Shown here: piece by piece, positions 17,689 through 26,229 of the stretch | How the letters are laid out: every line of letters begins with the position of its first letter | Position numbering within the stretch: position 1 is the first letter of the stretch | Assembly (NCBI RefSeq): GCF_003313385.1 | Contig: NZ_QMHN01000002.1 | Location: 46,603 to 110,602 of the forward strand | Direction: 5' to 3' | Source: Pedobacter chitinilyticus | GTDB lineage: Bacteria > Bacteroidota > Bacteroidia > Sphingobacteriales > Sphingobacteriaceae | Length of the DNA stretch: 64,000 nt | Position numbers and translations under genes: made by a program | The notes under the pieces: model-generated | The model's database searches: none | What the model saw: the letters and a program-made list of their open reading frames with translations, nothing else | What the model was told of the DNA's origin: nothing

Positions 17689-18060
17689 ATGAAAACAACA
17701 ATCTTATTAGCAGCAATTTTATCCAGCTGCAATCTTTTCTCCCAAACGCTCACCATTACTTCGGGAAAGAACCGTATTGTAACGGATGCTAAAGACTTTG
17801 CTTCGGTACAGTCAAGTTTCTTTGAAAGCGACTCGATGATCTTCACCTTAAATGATGGAAAGACTGGAAAGGACTCGGTTATTTGCTACATATTGATTGC
17901 CTTAAAAAAGAGTGCAACCAGCAAACCGTTCTGGATCACTGCCAAGGACGATGTGGTCATTTCAGGTCTTAAGAAAATTGATCTTAAACAAAGCAAAATG
18001 GTGATCACCATCCGAAGAAAACACAATAAGGACAAGATTTTTATTGTAGATGTCTCATAG
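17689..18060 (+). CDS. Small secreted protein of unknown function
   Basis: A 123-residue protein with a signal peptide (about residues 1-19, MKTTILLAAILSSCNLFSQ; the Cys at 14 is not in a convincing lipobox). The mature part is beta-rich and lysine-rich with no family I recognise. The plus-strand frame at 17592-17792 that overlaps its start has no support and I prefer this ATG. Its 3' end overlaps the 3' end of the first conjugative-element gene (18041-18388, minus strand) by 20 bases, at the place where base composition changes. Confidence 0.6.
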   Translation: MKTTILLAAILSSCNLFSQTLTITSGKNRIVTDAKDFASVQSSFFESDSMIFTLNDGKTGKDSVICYILIALKKSATSKPFWITAKDDVVISGLKKIDLKQSKMVITIRRKHNKDKIFIVDVS

Positions 18061-18388
18061 CTTCGCTTCCTGATAATTTATCGTTCAAACTGCGGTGTTT
18101 TTTGCCGACCAAAAAAGCAAGATTGCCCCGTCTGTCAAACCGTGGCTGATACCTGATATATCCACGTTCGATCAGGTCGTTCAAAGTTCGGTGATAGGTA
18201 TTAAAGCCGCCGATTCGGCTGATCGCCATCAGTTCCGCCCTTTTGAAAATAATGGGCTGCTCGCCGCCCTCCCTCTCCAATATGAACAGCAGGGCCGCAT
18301 ACAGGCTGATATGTATCGGGGCGATCCGCGGGTCGGTCCCGGCATCCATCAAAAATATTGACAATAGACTTTGCTCCATTACCTTCAC
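18041..18388 (-). CDS. Winged-helix-like DNA-binding protein at the end of the transfer operon
   Basis: A 115-residue protein. The middle (about 25-85) reads as a winged helix-turn-helix: an initial helix in ISLYAALLFILEREG, a recognition helix in NTYHRTLNDLIERGYI and a wing in YQPRFDRRGNLAFLVG. It overlaps the gene upstream of it by 4 bases and is the last gene of the left-facing transfer operon. Such small regulators are common in Bacteroidetes conjugative elements. A downstream ATG at 18379 is an alternative start. Target unknown. Confidence 0.6.
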   Translation of the reverse strand: MKVMEQSLLSIFLMDAGTDPRIAPIHISLYAALLFILEREGGEQPIIFKRAELMAISRIGGFNTYHRTLNDLIERGYIRYQPRFDRRGNLAFLVGKKHRSLNDKLSGSEAMRHLQ

Positions 18389-19392
18389 CTTCCCACCTTC
18401 ACTTCATTCCTACCTTGTTTATGGGAAATCTTTAATGGTTTCCCCTGTGCACCATTAGCAGGTACCTCATCAAGCTTAGCATTGTACTTCCTTCCATCCC
18501 GGTAGAGCTGCAGCGTCCTTTTTAGCGGCTGTGCTTCCAATTGAAATTTGGTTGGATTACCCCGAACTTCTATTTCCACTTCTACCCTTTTTCCCTGCTG
18601 GATAGCTTCGATAAGGTGCTTTGCACTGCCACTGATTGGCCTCAAGTTGTCTAGCTCTTTCTCCATATCAAAATCAGGTACGTTGATCTTACGGACCACA
18701 TAGTTCCCCTGTGCATCGCGATCGTTGAAATCTATCATCTGCCAGTTGTTGCTTCCAACATAAACAGATCTTCCACCGGCAAGTTCAGCGGCCTGCGAGC
18801 TGTTGATCCCATCATCTGCCGTAAACTTGAAATGTTCCAGTTTTGTACCGGATTGCCTGGCCAGCTCGAAGCTCTCCACGCACAATCTCCCCCTGTCATC
18901 GGGGGCGATGTTTAGGGAATACTTCAACATTTCGGTTTCGTTTTTGGAAACAAGCTGCTGGATGGTGAAGCTGCGCTGGCCTTCCGCTAGCTTGCCACCG
19001 AGCTGCTCACCAAGACCTGTAAAGCCCAGCCTATCGATCTGCTGTAGAAGTTGGCTGTTCTCCTCTTTCTGTACATCGCCCTGTAAAAGTTGTGAAATCC
19101 GGCGGCCCACCGATACCGAACGGTCAAAAAGCCTTCGCACCATTCTGACCAGTGGATTTGGATAGAGCTGCTTTACCAATTGTCGGCGGTGTCCGCGGAC
19201 CATCTTTTTCATCAGCTTTTCATCCCTGCTCAGACTGGGGTATTTTCTGTCGAGCAGGCGGTTGTACATGCCAAGTTCTGCCAGTTTAAAATCACGCCCG
19301 TTGCGCACCTCTTGCGAAAAGGAGAAAAGTTCGTCAAAACGTTTCTTCCATTTGATTATCTCCTGGAATGCCGACTCTATCCTGTTGATCAT
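18385..19392 (-). CDS. Conjugative-element protein with a DUF3945-like nucleoprotein domain, function unknown
   Basis: A 335-residue cytoplasmic protein with no membrane segment. The first 110 residues are helical and basic. The region about 185-335 (FKFTADDGINSSQAAELAGGRSVYV, then MIDFNDRDAQGNY, then LKRTLQLYRDGRK) resembles the repeat also seen in the next gene of the operon and in DUF3945/DUF4099 proteins of Bacteroidetes mobile elements. A role close to DNA during transfer or establishment is possible but not shown. Its stop overlaps the following gene. Confidence 0.55.
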   Translation of the reverse strand: MINRIESAFQEIIKWKKRFDELFSFSQEVRNGRDFKLAELGMYNRLLDRKYPSLSRDEKLMKKMVRGHRRQLVKQLYPNPLVRMVRRLFDRSVSVGRRISQLLQGDVQKEENSQLLQQIDRLGFTGLGEQLGGKLAEGQRSFTIQQLVSKNETEMLKYSLNIAPDDRGRLCVESFELARQSGTKLEHFKFTADDGINSSQAAELAGGRSVYVGSNNWQMIDFNDRDAQGNYVVRKINVPDFDMEKELDNLRPISGSAKHLIEAIQQGKRVEVEIEVRGNPTKFQLEAQPLKRTLQLYRDGRKYNAKLDEVPANGAQGKPLKISHKQGRNEVKVGR

Positions 19393-19417
19393 CTTATTTC
19401 CATTTTAGGAGAGTGAG

Positions 19418-20455
19418 TTACCTCACCCTCCCCCTTGAACGTTGCTTTTTGCTGGCCACCTTTTGCTTTGTTGCGGGGTCATTTTTCTGACCGTTCTTAT
19501 GTTCCTGTTTTGCAGGCGTAGCCGCTACTGCCTTTGTATCGGCTGTCTCCTGTTTCTGCGTCTGTGCTTCTGGTTTCATCTTATCCACCTGTAAAACTTC
19601 GGTGCTTGTTTCGTTCACTACCGCTCCAGGCTTGTTTTCACCGTTCTCCTGCTTATGGGCAGAAACTTCGGTTTCCGTTGGCTGGCTTTCGGACTTTACC
19701 GCTTCGCTACCATTTTCCATTCGCTGGCTCTGGTCAAGTTGCTCACCAGTCTGCTGCTTTTTATCGTTTTCGTTGGCCAGGAACTGTCTTTTCATGTTCT
19801 CGTCATACAGGTTGATACCGTTGTAGCGCGGGGCGGCCTCGATATAGCGTTTTTCCTCCCTGTCGCCGTACACGAAATTCACCATCTGAATAGTGCCGCG
19901 GCCCAAGTTTGCTGCCAGGTTTTCCCGTACTTTTTCTACTTCGATATTCTTGATCGGCAGCTTCTGGAGCGCTTTGTCCAGGTCGAAGTTGAACGCCCTT
20001 TTCATTTGGAAGTTCCCGTCATCGGTGGTCTTCTTAAAGTCGATGTAGGCCCATGCGTTATACGGTTCCTTGTCTTTGGAGATAAAGGTCTTGTTCACCG
20101 ACCTTCCATCCATGAGGTTATAGGCCTCATGCATCGAAAAGGAATTACCATAGTACATCCCAAAATTCTGCTTGATGGCATTTTCCTGTCCCTCCTTCTG
20201 CAACTGCATGTCGAAGGAATTGAAGAAATAGTATTCCTTGTCCGAAAGCTCGGGCCTGTTCTTGCCCTTGGCAAAGTTTAGGGTAACGTGCACCTTGTCC
20301 TTGCCTATCATTGCCGAGTGCTCGATACTGAACTCCTCCTTGTCCTTCAACATCTTCTTTTCCAGCTCCTGTTGGCTGATCTCGCTGAAGCCGCTGTAGG
20401 CCAGCTGTTTTGCCAGGTAGTCAAAGTTCTCCTGATTGATTTCTGCATTGCTCAT
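19418..20455 (-). CDS. DUF3945-like conjugative-element protein with a disordered tail
   Basis: A 345-residue protein. Residues about 1-215 are folded and carry the pattern GMYYGNSFSMHEAYNLMDGR, then YNAWAYIDFKKT, then RYIEAAPRYNGINLYDENM, which I associate with DUF3945-type proteins of Bacteroidetes mobile elements. Residues about 225-345 are a Gln/Lys/Glu/Thr-rich, probably disordered tail ending in a basic cluster (KKQRSRGRVR) that could bind DNA. It shares a repeat with the following gene (18385-19392). Function unknown. Confidence 0.6.
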   Translation of the reverse strand: MSNAEINQENFDYLAKQLAYSGFSEISQQELEKKMLKDKEEFSIEHSAMIGKDKVHVTLNFAKGKNRPELSDKEYYFFNSFDMQLQKEGQENAIKQNFGMYYGNSFSMHEAYNLMDGRSVNKTFISKDKEPYNAWAYIDFKKTTDDGNFQMKRAFNFDLDKALQKLPIKNIEVEKVRENLAANLGRGTIQMVNFVYGDREEKRYIEAAPRYNGINLYDENMKRQFLANENDKKQQTGEQLDQSQRMENGSEAVKSESQPTETEVSAHKQENGENKPGAVVNETSTEVLQVDKMKPEAQTQKQETADTKAVAATPAKQEHKNGQKNDPATKQKVASKKQRSRGRVR

Positions 20456-20519
20456 AATCCTGTTGTTTATTGGTGAATGAATGACCTGATGGCATGTACC
20501 ACCAGGCTAATTTTTACGA

Positions 20520-21365
20520 TCAGAAGGAAATCGATCTTTCAAGGTGCCTGTTGGCTACCTTGAGCTGAAGATGCCTTCCCCCGTTCTTTTCATTGAGCTG
20601 GATGACCAGATTCTTTTTGTCGGGAATCGTGAACTTTTCAAGGGCCACTACGATCACCTGTTTGGATGCCGTATGTACCACCGTGGTGTTCCCATGGATA
20701 TGCAGGGGTGACTGTTCAAGCTCCTGGGATGCGGTACGTTTGCTTTTTTTCTGGTCTATGATAAAGAAGCGCAGCTGGTCAATGTCATAGGGGATCTTAC
20801 TGTTGTTGGCAAGCTGAAGCTGGAAGTAAAGTACGCCCTCTCTGATGAACATACCCAACAATTGCAGTTGGATGCCCGATCTGGAACTGCTCGGACCCGA
20901 AAGGCTCCTGTTCTTTACCGAAACGAATTCCGATGCGGTCAGTATCTTCTCCTGGTTGTCCTTTGCGGCGGCAAAAATGGCCAGTGGCTCATAGCCCATT
21001 GGCTTGTCGGCCAGCTGAAGATTCAGACTGGTCGGCTGTGCCGAAAAATTCAGCATGAACGAATAGAGCGAACCGTCCGCGGTGATGACCGAAAGGTTGG
21101 TCTGCTGGAAACTGTCCTTTGCCGCCTTGAGCTGCAGGACATTCTCCACTCCCTTGGCCTTTTGTACGAGCACCTCTGAGCTGCCCCTGTCCACACTGCG
21201 TATGGCAAAGGGAAAGATCAGGTTCGTTGTTTTCTGTAGCGAGATGCCCAGGGGCAGTGGTTCGAGCCTCGATTTGCTGTCGGTCTGGAAGGTAGCCTGC
21301 TGGGCCCATCCCTGGATGGCAGTCATCACCAGGGCGATGGCAATCAATAATGTTTTTGTTTTCAT
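20520..21365 (-). CDS. Conjugative transposon protein TraN (VirB9-like)
   Basis: A 281-residue periplasmic/outer-membrane protein with a signal peptide (cut near residue 21, after GWAQ). It fits the TraN family (DUF4138) of Bacteroidetes conjugative transposons: SLQKTTNLIFPFAIRSVDRGSSEVLVQKAKG near the N-terminus is the recognisable block. TraN is a VirB9-type part of the mating-pore core complex and works with TraM (VirB10-like). It follows traM by 24 bases in the left-facing operon. Confidence 0.88.
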   Translation of the reverse strand: MKTKTLLIAIALVMTAIQGWAQQATFQTDSKSRLEPLPLGISLQKTTNLIFPFAIRSVDRGSSEVLVQKAKGVENVLQLKAAKDSFQQTNLSVITADGSLYSFMLNFSAQPTSLNLQLADKPMGYEPLAIFAAAKDNQEKILTASEFVSVKNRSLSGPSSSRSGIQLQLLGMFIREGVLYFQLQLANNSKIPYDIDQLRFFIIDQKKSKRTASQELEQSPLHIHGNTTVVHTASKQVIVVALEKFTIPDKKNLVIQLNEKNGGRHLQLKVANRHLERSISF

Positions 21366-21389
21366 CTGATTTTCGATTAATGTTTATAC

Positions 21390-22667
21390 CTATTTGTTCT
21401 TTTGCTGTTTAAGGTCGAGCAGCATGACCTGATAGCCCGATTTGACCTGTACCTTTACCAGTTTGACCTTCTTGGAGAACAGGTTCTTGGAAATCTCGAT
21501 GCCTGCGCTTGCCGCCTGGGCCCCGAAAGACGGATCAAAGGTGCTCAGCCCCAGGTTCTGAACGGACCTGTCGGCCCCCTGTTTGGCCACTTCCCTGCTG
21601 ATGGCACCAGGGATATAGATGCCCTCCATGCCGTCCATGTCATACACGCCCAGTTCTACGGGAAATAACTGGGAAAGGTAGCGGATGCTTTCAATGCTCA
21701 CCGTGAGGCGCTCGCCGCTCAAATTGGCCGTTCCATAGACAAACTGGTCCTTGGGCAAAAACGTGCCGTTGATGAACACCGGATCAAGGAGCCTGAGCTT
21801 CACCGTACTCCCATTGACCAGGGTCTGGCTCTGGTGCACCACTGCCCTGATCGCCCTTGATGCGGCATCTGCTGGTTGCTCGGAAACCTGATCTAGTCCA
21901 AAGAAGCCGTTGGAACCCATGGGAACACTTCCCCTTCTATCCGGAACAGCTAGTGTACTGACCGGATTATCTTCGCCCGGAAGCGAAACGGGATACACAC
22001 TGCCGCGGTTGAGCTCAGAGGTCTTTTTGATGCGCTGCTGTACGCGTTCAGGATGCTGTAGGTCAAGGATGTTCTCCAGTACAGCATTGACCTGCTTCAT
22101 CTGCGGGTCCTCGGCCGGCTGCTGGTCGTTCATCCGCTGCATCATTTCTTCCAGTCGCTGCATCTCGGCGTTGACCGGTGCCTGCTCGGTCTGGTACCTT
22201 GCCCTTGGTGAGGACACGACTTCGGGTGCCGCGGGTTCTTTGAGCGACTGTTGCAGGGCGGCCAATTTCTGGTAGAGCCTTTTTTCGTTGGGATCTTCCA
22301 TCTGCCCGCTGGTCCCAGAGGCAACTTCCATCCTGCCAAATCTGTCGATGCCGCCCGCGTGCTGTCCGTCAAGTGCAGCCGTATCAAATCCCATCTGCGA
22401 ATACGGATCGTTCTTCATCAGCTTGGCCCTTTCCATCTCCTGTTTTTCGGCCTGGGAATAAAAGCCCATCTTGTCGGCAGGTTCCTCGACGTTGTTTGCG
22501 CTGGGCACTTCCAGGTTCAGGCCCCTTTTCTGTTCGGCACCTTTTGCAGCGCCTCCACTTCCACCGCCCAGGGCCCAGAAGATCAGCGTGGCAAAGGGGA
22601 ACACCAGCACCGGAAATACCAATAGCATCCGGCGCTTTCTGTCATTGTTGTTGTTTTGCTGTTTCAT
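21390..22667 (-). CDS. Conjugative transposon protein TraM (VirB10-like)
   Basis: A 425-residue protein with one membrane segment near the N-terminus (about 14-33, MLLVFPVLVFPFATLIFWAL), a long Gln/Pro/Met-rich periplasmic linker (about 35-260) and a C-terminal beta-domain (about 270-425) with VKLRLLDPVFINGTFLPKDQFVYG. This is the layout of TraM, the VirB10-type protein that spans from inner membrane to the outer-membrane core of the transfer channel. It lies 3 bases after the TraL-position gene. Confidence 0.88.
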   Translation of the reverse strand: MKQQNNNNDRKRRMLLVFPVLVFPFATLIFWALGGGSGGAAKGAEQKRGLNLEVPSANNVEEPADKMGFYSQAEKQEMERAKLMKNDPYSQMGFDTAALDGQHAGGIDRFGRMEVASGTSGQMEDPNEKRLYQKLAALQQSLKEPAAPEVVSSPRARYQTEQAPVNAEMQRLEEMMQRMNDQQPAEDPQMKQVNAVLENILDLQHPERVQQRIKKTSELNRGSVYPVSLPGEDNPVSTLAVPDRRGSVPMGSNGFFGLDQVSEQPADAASRAIRAVVHQSQTLVNGSTVKLRLLDPVFINGTFLPKDQFVYGTANLSGERLTVSIESIRYLSQLFPVELGVYDMDGMEGIYIPGAISREVAKQGADRSVQNLGLSTFDPSFGAQAASAGIEISKNLFSKKVKLVKVQVKSGYQVMLLDLKQQKNK

Positions 22668-22670
22668 ATT

Positions 22671-23102
22671 TTATCTTTTTAATGGTAACATGTTCAGTTC
22701 AAGCTCGGCAATCGTATCCATAATGCCGGGATGACGGGCCAGGATACTGTCCCGTGCTTTTCTACCCGAACTCGATTTTCCCAGACTGTCCATGATCCGG
22801 TGGAACCTTTCGATATGCTGTCGCGTATCCTCCATCTGAGCTCCTGTAACCGCTTTCTGAAGGACAGGTCTTTGGATATGTCCCAGATCGGGCGGATCGT
22901 AACCTATCGCACCGATCATCAGCCCGATAAGGTAGCCGCCCGTAAGAAGGGCCGTGATGGTCATGGCGACCTTGCGCTTTTTGGGCGGACTGGCTTCCCA
23001 TTTTTTGCCCAGCCAATTGGAGAACTTGCGCATCCTGGCATTTTCGACAGGGCTGGTGCGAGGGGCACCAGAGGTTAATATTGTTTTTAGGAATCTGATC
23101 AT
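22671..23102 (-). CDS. Conjugative transfer protein in the TraL position
   Basis: A 143-residue protein with a basic N-terminus and one membrane segment (about 45-68, KVAMTITALLTGGYLIGLMIGAIGY), followed by a helical periplasmic part. It sits between traK and traM, as TraL does in CTnDOT-type operons, overlaps traK by 4 bases and is 3 bases before traM. I assign it by place and topology more than by sequence. Confidence 0.65.
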   Translation of the reverse strand: MIRFLKTILTSGAPRTSPVENARMRKFSNWLGKKWEASPPKKRKVAMTITALLTGGYLIGLMIGAIGYDPPDLGHIQRPVLQKAVTGAQMEDTRQHIERFHRIMDSLGKSSSGRKARDSILARHPGIMDTIAELELNMLPLKR

Positions 23103-23722
23103 GGCTGACGCTGTTTAATGTCCATATCGTTGTTTTCGATGACCTTCCAGTTTTCTATTAAAAAACCGTGCGGATTGTTGTCCGATCTGTTGACGTTGCG
23201 CAGTTCACCTTCGGTCACCAAACTCCTGAGCACGATACTGGTGCTCCTGGTGATCTCCAGTTTGCCGATGCAGCGGAACAGGTAGGGATGGCTCTCCAAA
23301 TTGACCACTACGCTATCAATGCGCAGGATCTGGCTGACGTTGCCCGAAATGATGTTATTGTAATAGCCCTTTTCCTTCAGGTTATCATATTCGCGCTTGG
23401 CGCTGGCATCGGCCAGATACAGGGCCCTGCCGATACTTTCCCTGATCACCTTGTCGTCGGGATCAAGATTGAAGAACAGCTGGTGGAAGGTCCTGACATG
23501 GTCGCGTGCCTCTACGGGAACGTTCTCCCTTCGGTCGGAGGCCAATGCTTCCAGAGCCTTTCCACCTGCAAGCACATAGATCTTCTGCTGCATCTTGGCA
23601 ACAAAGTCCAAGCTTTTGAAGATGGCAAGGCCGCAGATCGTACAACTGGCGATGATCGCCACAAGACTAAATGCCCTGATATGCCTGAAGGCCGTATCGA
23701 TATTTTTTGCTTTTTTGAACAT
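23099..23722 (-). CDS. Conjugative transposon protein TraK (VirB8-like)
   Basis: A 207-residue protein with an N-terminal cytoplasmic stub, one membrane helix (about 16-38, HIRAFSLVAIIASCTICGLAIFK) and a periplasmic domain with the pattern RDHVRTFHQLFFNLDPDDK. This matches the TraK family, a VirB8-type scaffold of the inner-membrane complex. It follows traJ by 10 bases. Confidence 0.88.
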   Translation of the reverse strand: MFKKAKNIDTAFRHIRAFSLVAIIASCTICGLAIFKSLDFVAKMQQKIYVLAGGKALEALASDRRENVPVEARDHVRTFHQLFFNLDPDDKVIRESIGRALYLADASAKREYDNLKEKGYYNNIISGNVSQILRIDSVVVNLESHPYLFRCIGKLEITRSTSIVLRSLVTEGELRNVNRSDNNPHGFLIENWKVIENNDMDIKQRQP

Positions 23723-23732
23723 GGCTGCCGGT

Positions 23733-24929
23733 CTATTGGTTTCCTTTTAACTTGTCCTTGAAATAGGGGTCGCTGTTGCCGTCATTGGCCATATCGCCGG
23801 AAGGGTTCATCGAGCCCATCTTTGCAAAATCACCGGCCATGTTTCCTGCGCCCGAAACGATACTGCCCGTGGCTCCCCCTGCCATGCCCACCATTCCGCT
23901 GGTCGTGCCGCCAAAGGCACTGGTGATCTTCTGCTGAAGGGCACCACCACCGGCTGCATGTACGATATAGTTGGCAACGGTCGGTACGGTGAAATAGCCC
24001 ACGATGCCGATCAGAAGGAAAATCAGGTAACCTGCGTCCGTTGCGCTAAAGAAGGTGTCCCCTGCCGAATCGATCTGTCGGATATCAAGACGGATCATGT
24101 TCTCCTGTATCTTGCCGATGACCGCACCGAAGATGTTGGCCACCGGCAGCCAAAGGAAGATGTTGATGTAACGTGCAAGCCAGACGGTCAGCGTATGCTG
24201 GAACCCATCGAATACCGCCAGTCCGAAAACCAGAGGTCCAAGTATGGCAAGGACGATCAACTGGAAGGTGCGCAGCGTATTGATGCACAGCGCAGCTGCC
24301 TGGAAGAGGATCTCGAGCACCTGGCTCATCCATCCCTTGATGGCATTTCGGAAACTGTACATAGCCTTTTCGGCGGCAAAGCGAACATCGTTGCCGATAC
24401 CTTCTACCCAACCCTCTTTCTGGTCTCCATAGGTGTACTTGTACCATTTCTCCCTGCTGCCTTCCCCCTCTGGCCCCACGTACATCTGCCATTTCGAAGT
24501 CTGCTTCAAAGCCTCCTGCTTCTGCTTCATCAAAAGCTCGATCGCCCTGTTTGAACCTTCCACCATCGCCGCCGTTCCGCTCACCGTCGGTTTCATGACC
24601 CCGTTGATCACCCCGATCACCGTGGGGAAGAACAGGATGCAAAGTCCGATGGCAAACGGCCTTAGCAGGGGATAGAAATCGATCGGTTCGGCACTGGCCA
24701 GGTGTTTCCATACACGCGAGGCGATGTACCATAGTGCCCCGAAGCCCGCAATGCCCTGTCCAATACCTATCAGTTGGGAGCAAAGCGGCATCATTTCTTC
24801 ATATAGCTGGTCGAGTACACTATGCAGCCCCCCGATCTCGTTTGCTATCTGTGCACTGGCTCCCATGGGTACCATCAAGCACGTTACTGCGATAGCGGCA
24901 GCAATCATCCTTCCCTTCATCACCGTCAT
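23733..24929 (-). CDS. Conjugative transposon protein TraJ (VirB6-like)
   Basis: A 398-residue polytopic inner-membrane protein with a signal-like start and about seven membrane segments (for example LIGIGQGIAGFGALWYIASRVW near 56-77 and a cluster at about 210-320). The C-terminal 60 residues are Gly/Met/Ser-rich. This is the TraJ family, the VirB6-type channel component. It follows the first of three TraI-like genes by 5 bases. Confidence 0.88.
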   Translation of the reverse strand: MTVMKGRMIAAAIAVTCLMVPMGASAQIANEIGGLHSVLDQLYEEMMPLCSQLIGIGQGIAGFGALWYIASRVWKHLASAEPIDFYPLLRPFAIGLCILFFPTVIGVINGVMKPTVSGTAAMVEGSNRAIELLMKQKQEALKQTSKWQMYVGPEGEGSREKWYKYTYGDQKEGWVEGIGNDVRFAAEKAMYSFRNAIKGWMSQVLEILFQAAALCINTLRTFQLIVLAILGPLVFGLAVFDGFQHTLTVWLARYINIFLWLPVANIFGAVIGKIQENMIRLDIRQIDSAGDTFFSATDAGYLIFLLIGIVGYFTVPTVANYIVHAAGGGALQQKITSAFGGTTSGMVGMAGGATGSIVSGAGNMAGDFAKMGSMNPSGDMANDGNSDPYFKDKLKGNQ

Positions 24930-24934
24930 TTTTT

Positions 24935-25567
24935 TTACCTGATCCCGTGCAGCCCTTTCAGGTTCTGCATGTCCGTCCTTTCCCTCTCACGCTGTAGCAC
25001 CAGTCCCTTGGCCTGGTTGTTGAACCAGCGCAGGAACATCACCTTGTCCTGTATATCGGCATGTATGCCGTCGATGGCCTTCAGCCGCTCATCGTCGCTC
25101 ATCCGCAACTGACCGGCCGTGACGATCATCGTCAGCTCCTCCAGGTTGCGCAGGCTCGCCTCAAATAGGCGCTGGTAGATTGCCGCCAGATATTTCAGTT
25201 CATTTTCATTCAGCAGGTCGGCCCTTGCAAAATGCGCATTTGCCGCCCTGAACTCCCTGACCAGCACCAGCTGGTACTGGATGATCTCTGCCACTCTTCG
25301 GTATTTGCGTACCTGCGGGCTTACCGCATATAGGCCATCCAAAAAAGTCTTGTGCAGTTTGAAATTTCCTTCTGAAATATCCTTCACTGTTCCATAGCCC
25401 TTACTGATAATCTGGTAGCCGCTCTTCAGGTCCGAGAGGATCTGTTTGAACTGGGCCAGTTTCTCGATGTTCAGGGCAAGCTGGGCAAGCTCATCGGCCT
25501 GAGCCCTGGCTTTTGTTCCGGCCGCAACCATTACGGCCACCAACATGGTCCACCATAGTTTTTTCAT
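24935..25567 (-). CDS. VirB5/TraI-like conjugation protein, paralogue 3
   Basis: A 210-residue secreted, mostly helical protein with a signal peptide (about 1-22, ending TKARA). It carries a central coiled-coil-like region and the block RMSDDERLKAIDGIHADIQ (about 153-171), which is shared with the next two genes upstream. The family is found beside TraJ in Bacteroidetes elements. A VirB5-like pilus-tip or pore-assembly role is inferred from secretion, helicity and place. Confidence 0.7.
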   Translation of the reverse strand: MKKLWWTMLVAVMVAAGTKARAQADELAQLALNIEKLAQFKQILSDLKSGYQIISKGYGTVKDISEGNFKLHKTFLDGLYAVSPQVRKYRRVAEIIQYQLVLVREFRAANAHFARADLLNENELKYLAAIYQRLFEASLRNLEELTMIVTAGQLRMSDDERLKAIDGIHADIQDKVMFLRWFNNQAKGLVLQRERERTDMQNLKGLHGIR

Positions 25568-25570
25568 ATC

Positions 25571-26215
25571 CTATTTCTTTTGTAAGTACCTGCCCGAATT
25601 TTCCATTTCCATCTTTTCGCGTTCCCTTAAGATCGCCAGTTGCACCGCTGCAATGCCAAAGCTCTCCATGACCTGGAAATTGGACTGCATCTGACCGTAG
25701 AGATCGTTGATCCGCTCGATGCGCTCATCGTCCGACATTTGCAGCCCACCTGGGGCCAGCACCGCTTCCAGTTCGCCGGAAAGGGCATCGCAGTCCTTGA
25801 GTATCTCTCCAAAGATCCTTTCGATGTAGGCCAGCTCGTTTGCCGTAAGTCTCCCTTTGCCGGCAAGGGCTCCCCTGTATTGCTTCTCGGCGCTGATGGT
25901 AGCGCGGTGCAGCAGCAAAATGTCCTTTGCCTTCGGATAGTTGCGCACTTGCGGATTGACCTGCCCCAACGAGGTAAAGAAGGCATCGTGAAGATCCAGT
26001 TCTCCCTTTGTGGCCTTGCTGATAAAATCCAGCCCGTCTTTTGCGATCACATAGGTTTTCTGCACATGTCCGATATAGACCTTTAGTGCGGCGATCTGCT
26101 CAAGCAGATAGCGCGTCTGTGTCTTTTTTTGGTTGAACAGCTCGTCCCAGAGCTGCGCCCTTGCACTGCCCGCCGAAACAAGGCAGGCCGCAAGTATGAT
26201 CAAAATCTTTTTCAT
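25571..26215 (-). CDS. VirB5/TraI-like conjugation protein, paralogue 2
   Basis: A 214-residue secreted helical protein with a signal peptide (about 1-20, ending GSARA). It has the shared block LQMSDDERIERINDLYGQMQ (about 154-173) and, like paralogue 3, a VNPQVRNY/VSPQVRKY motif near residue 90. It lies 3 bases before paralogue 3. Its partners probably form a mixed periplasmic assembly. Confidence 0.68.
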   Translation of the reverse strand: MKKILIILAACLVSAGSARAQLWDELFNQKKTQTRYLLEQIAALKVYIGHVQKTYVIAKDGLDFISKATKGELDLHDAFFTSLGQVNPQVRNYPKAKDILLLHRATISAEKQYRGALAGKGRLTANELAYIERIFGEILKDCDALSGELEAVLAPGGLQMSDDERIERINDLYGQMQSNFQVMESFGIAAVQLAILREREKMEMENSGRYLQKK

Positions 26216-26229
26216 CTCCCTTTCATTTA

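Noticed and set aside
17592..17792. 66-residue frame overlapping the start of the small secreted gene
   Set aside because: The overlapping frame starting at 17689 has a proper signal peptide; this one has no feature.
19655..20281. 208-residue plus-strand frame opposite the DUF3945-like gene
   Set aside because: The minus-strand protein has a family pattern and operon context; the plus-strand frame has neither.
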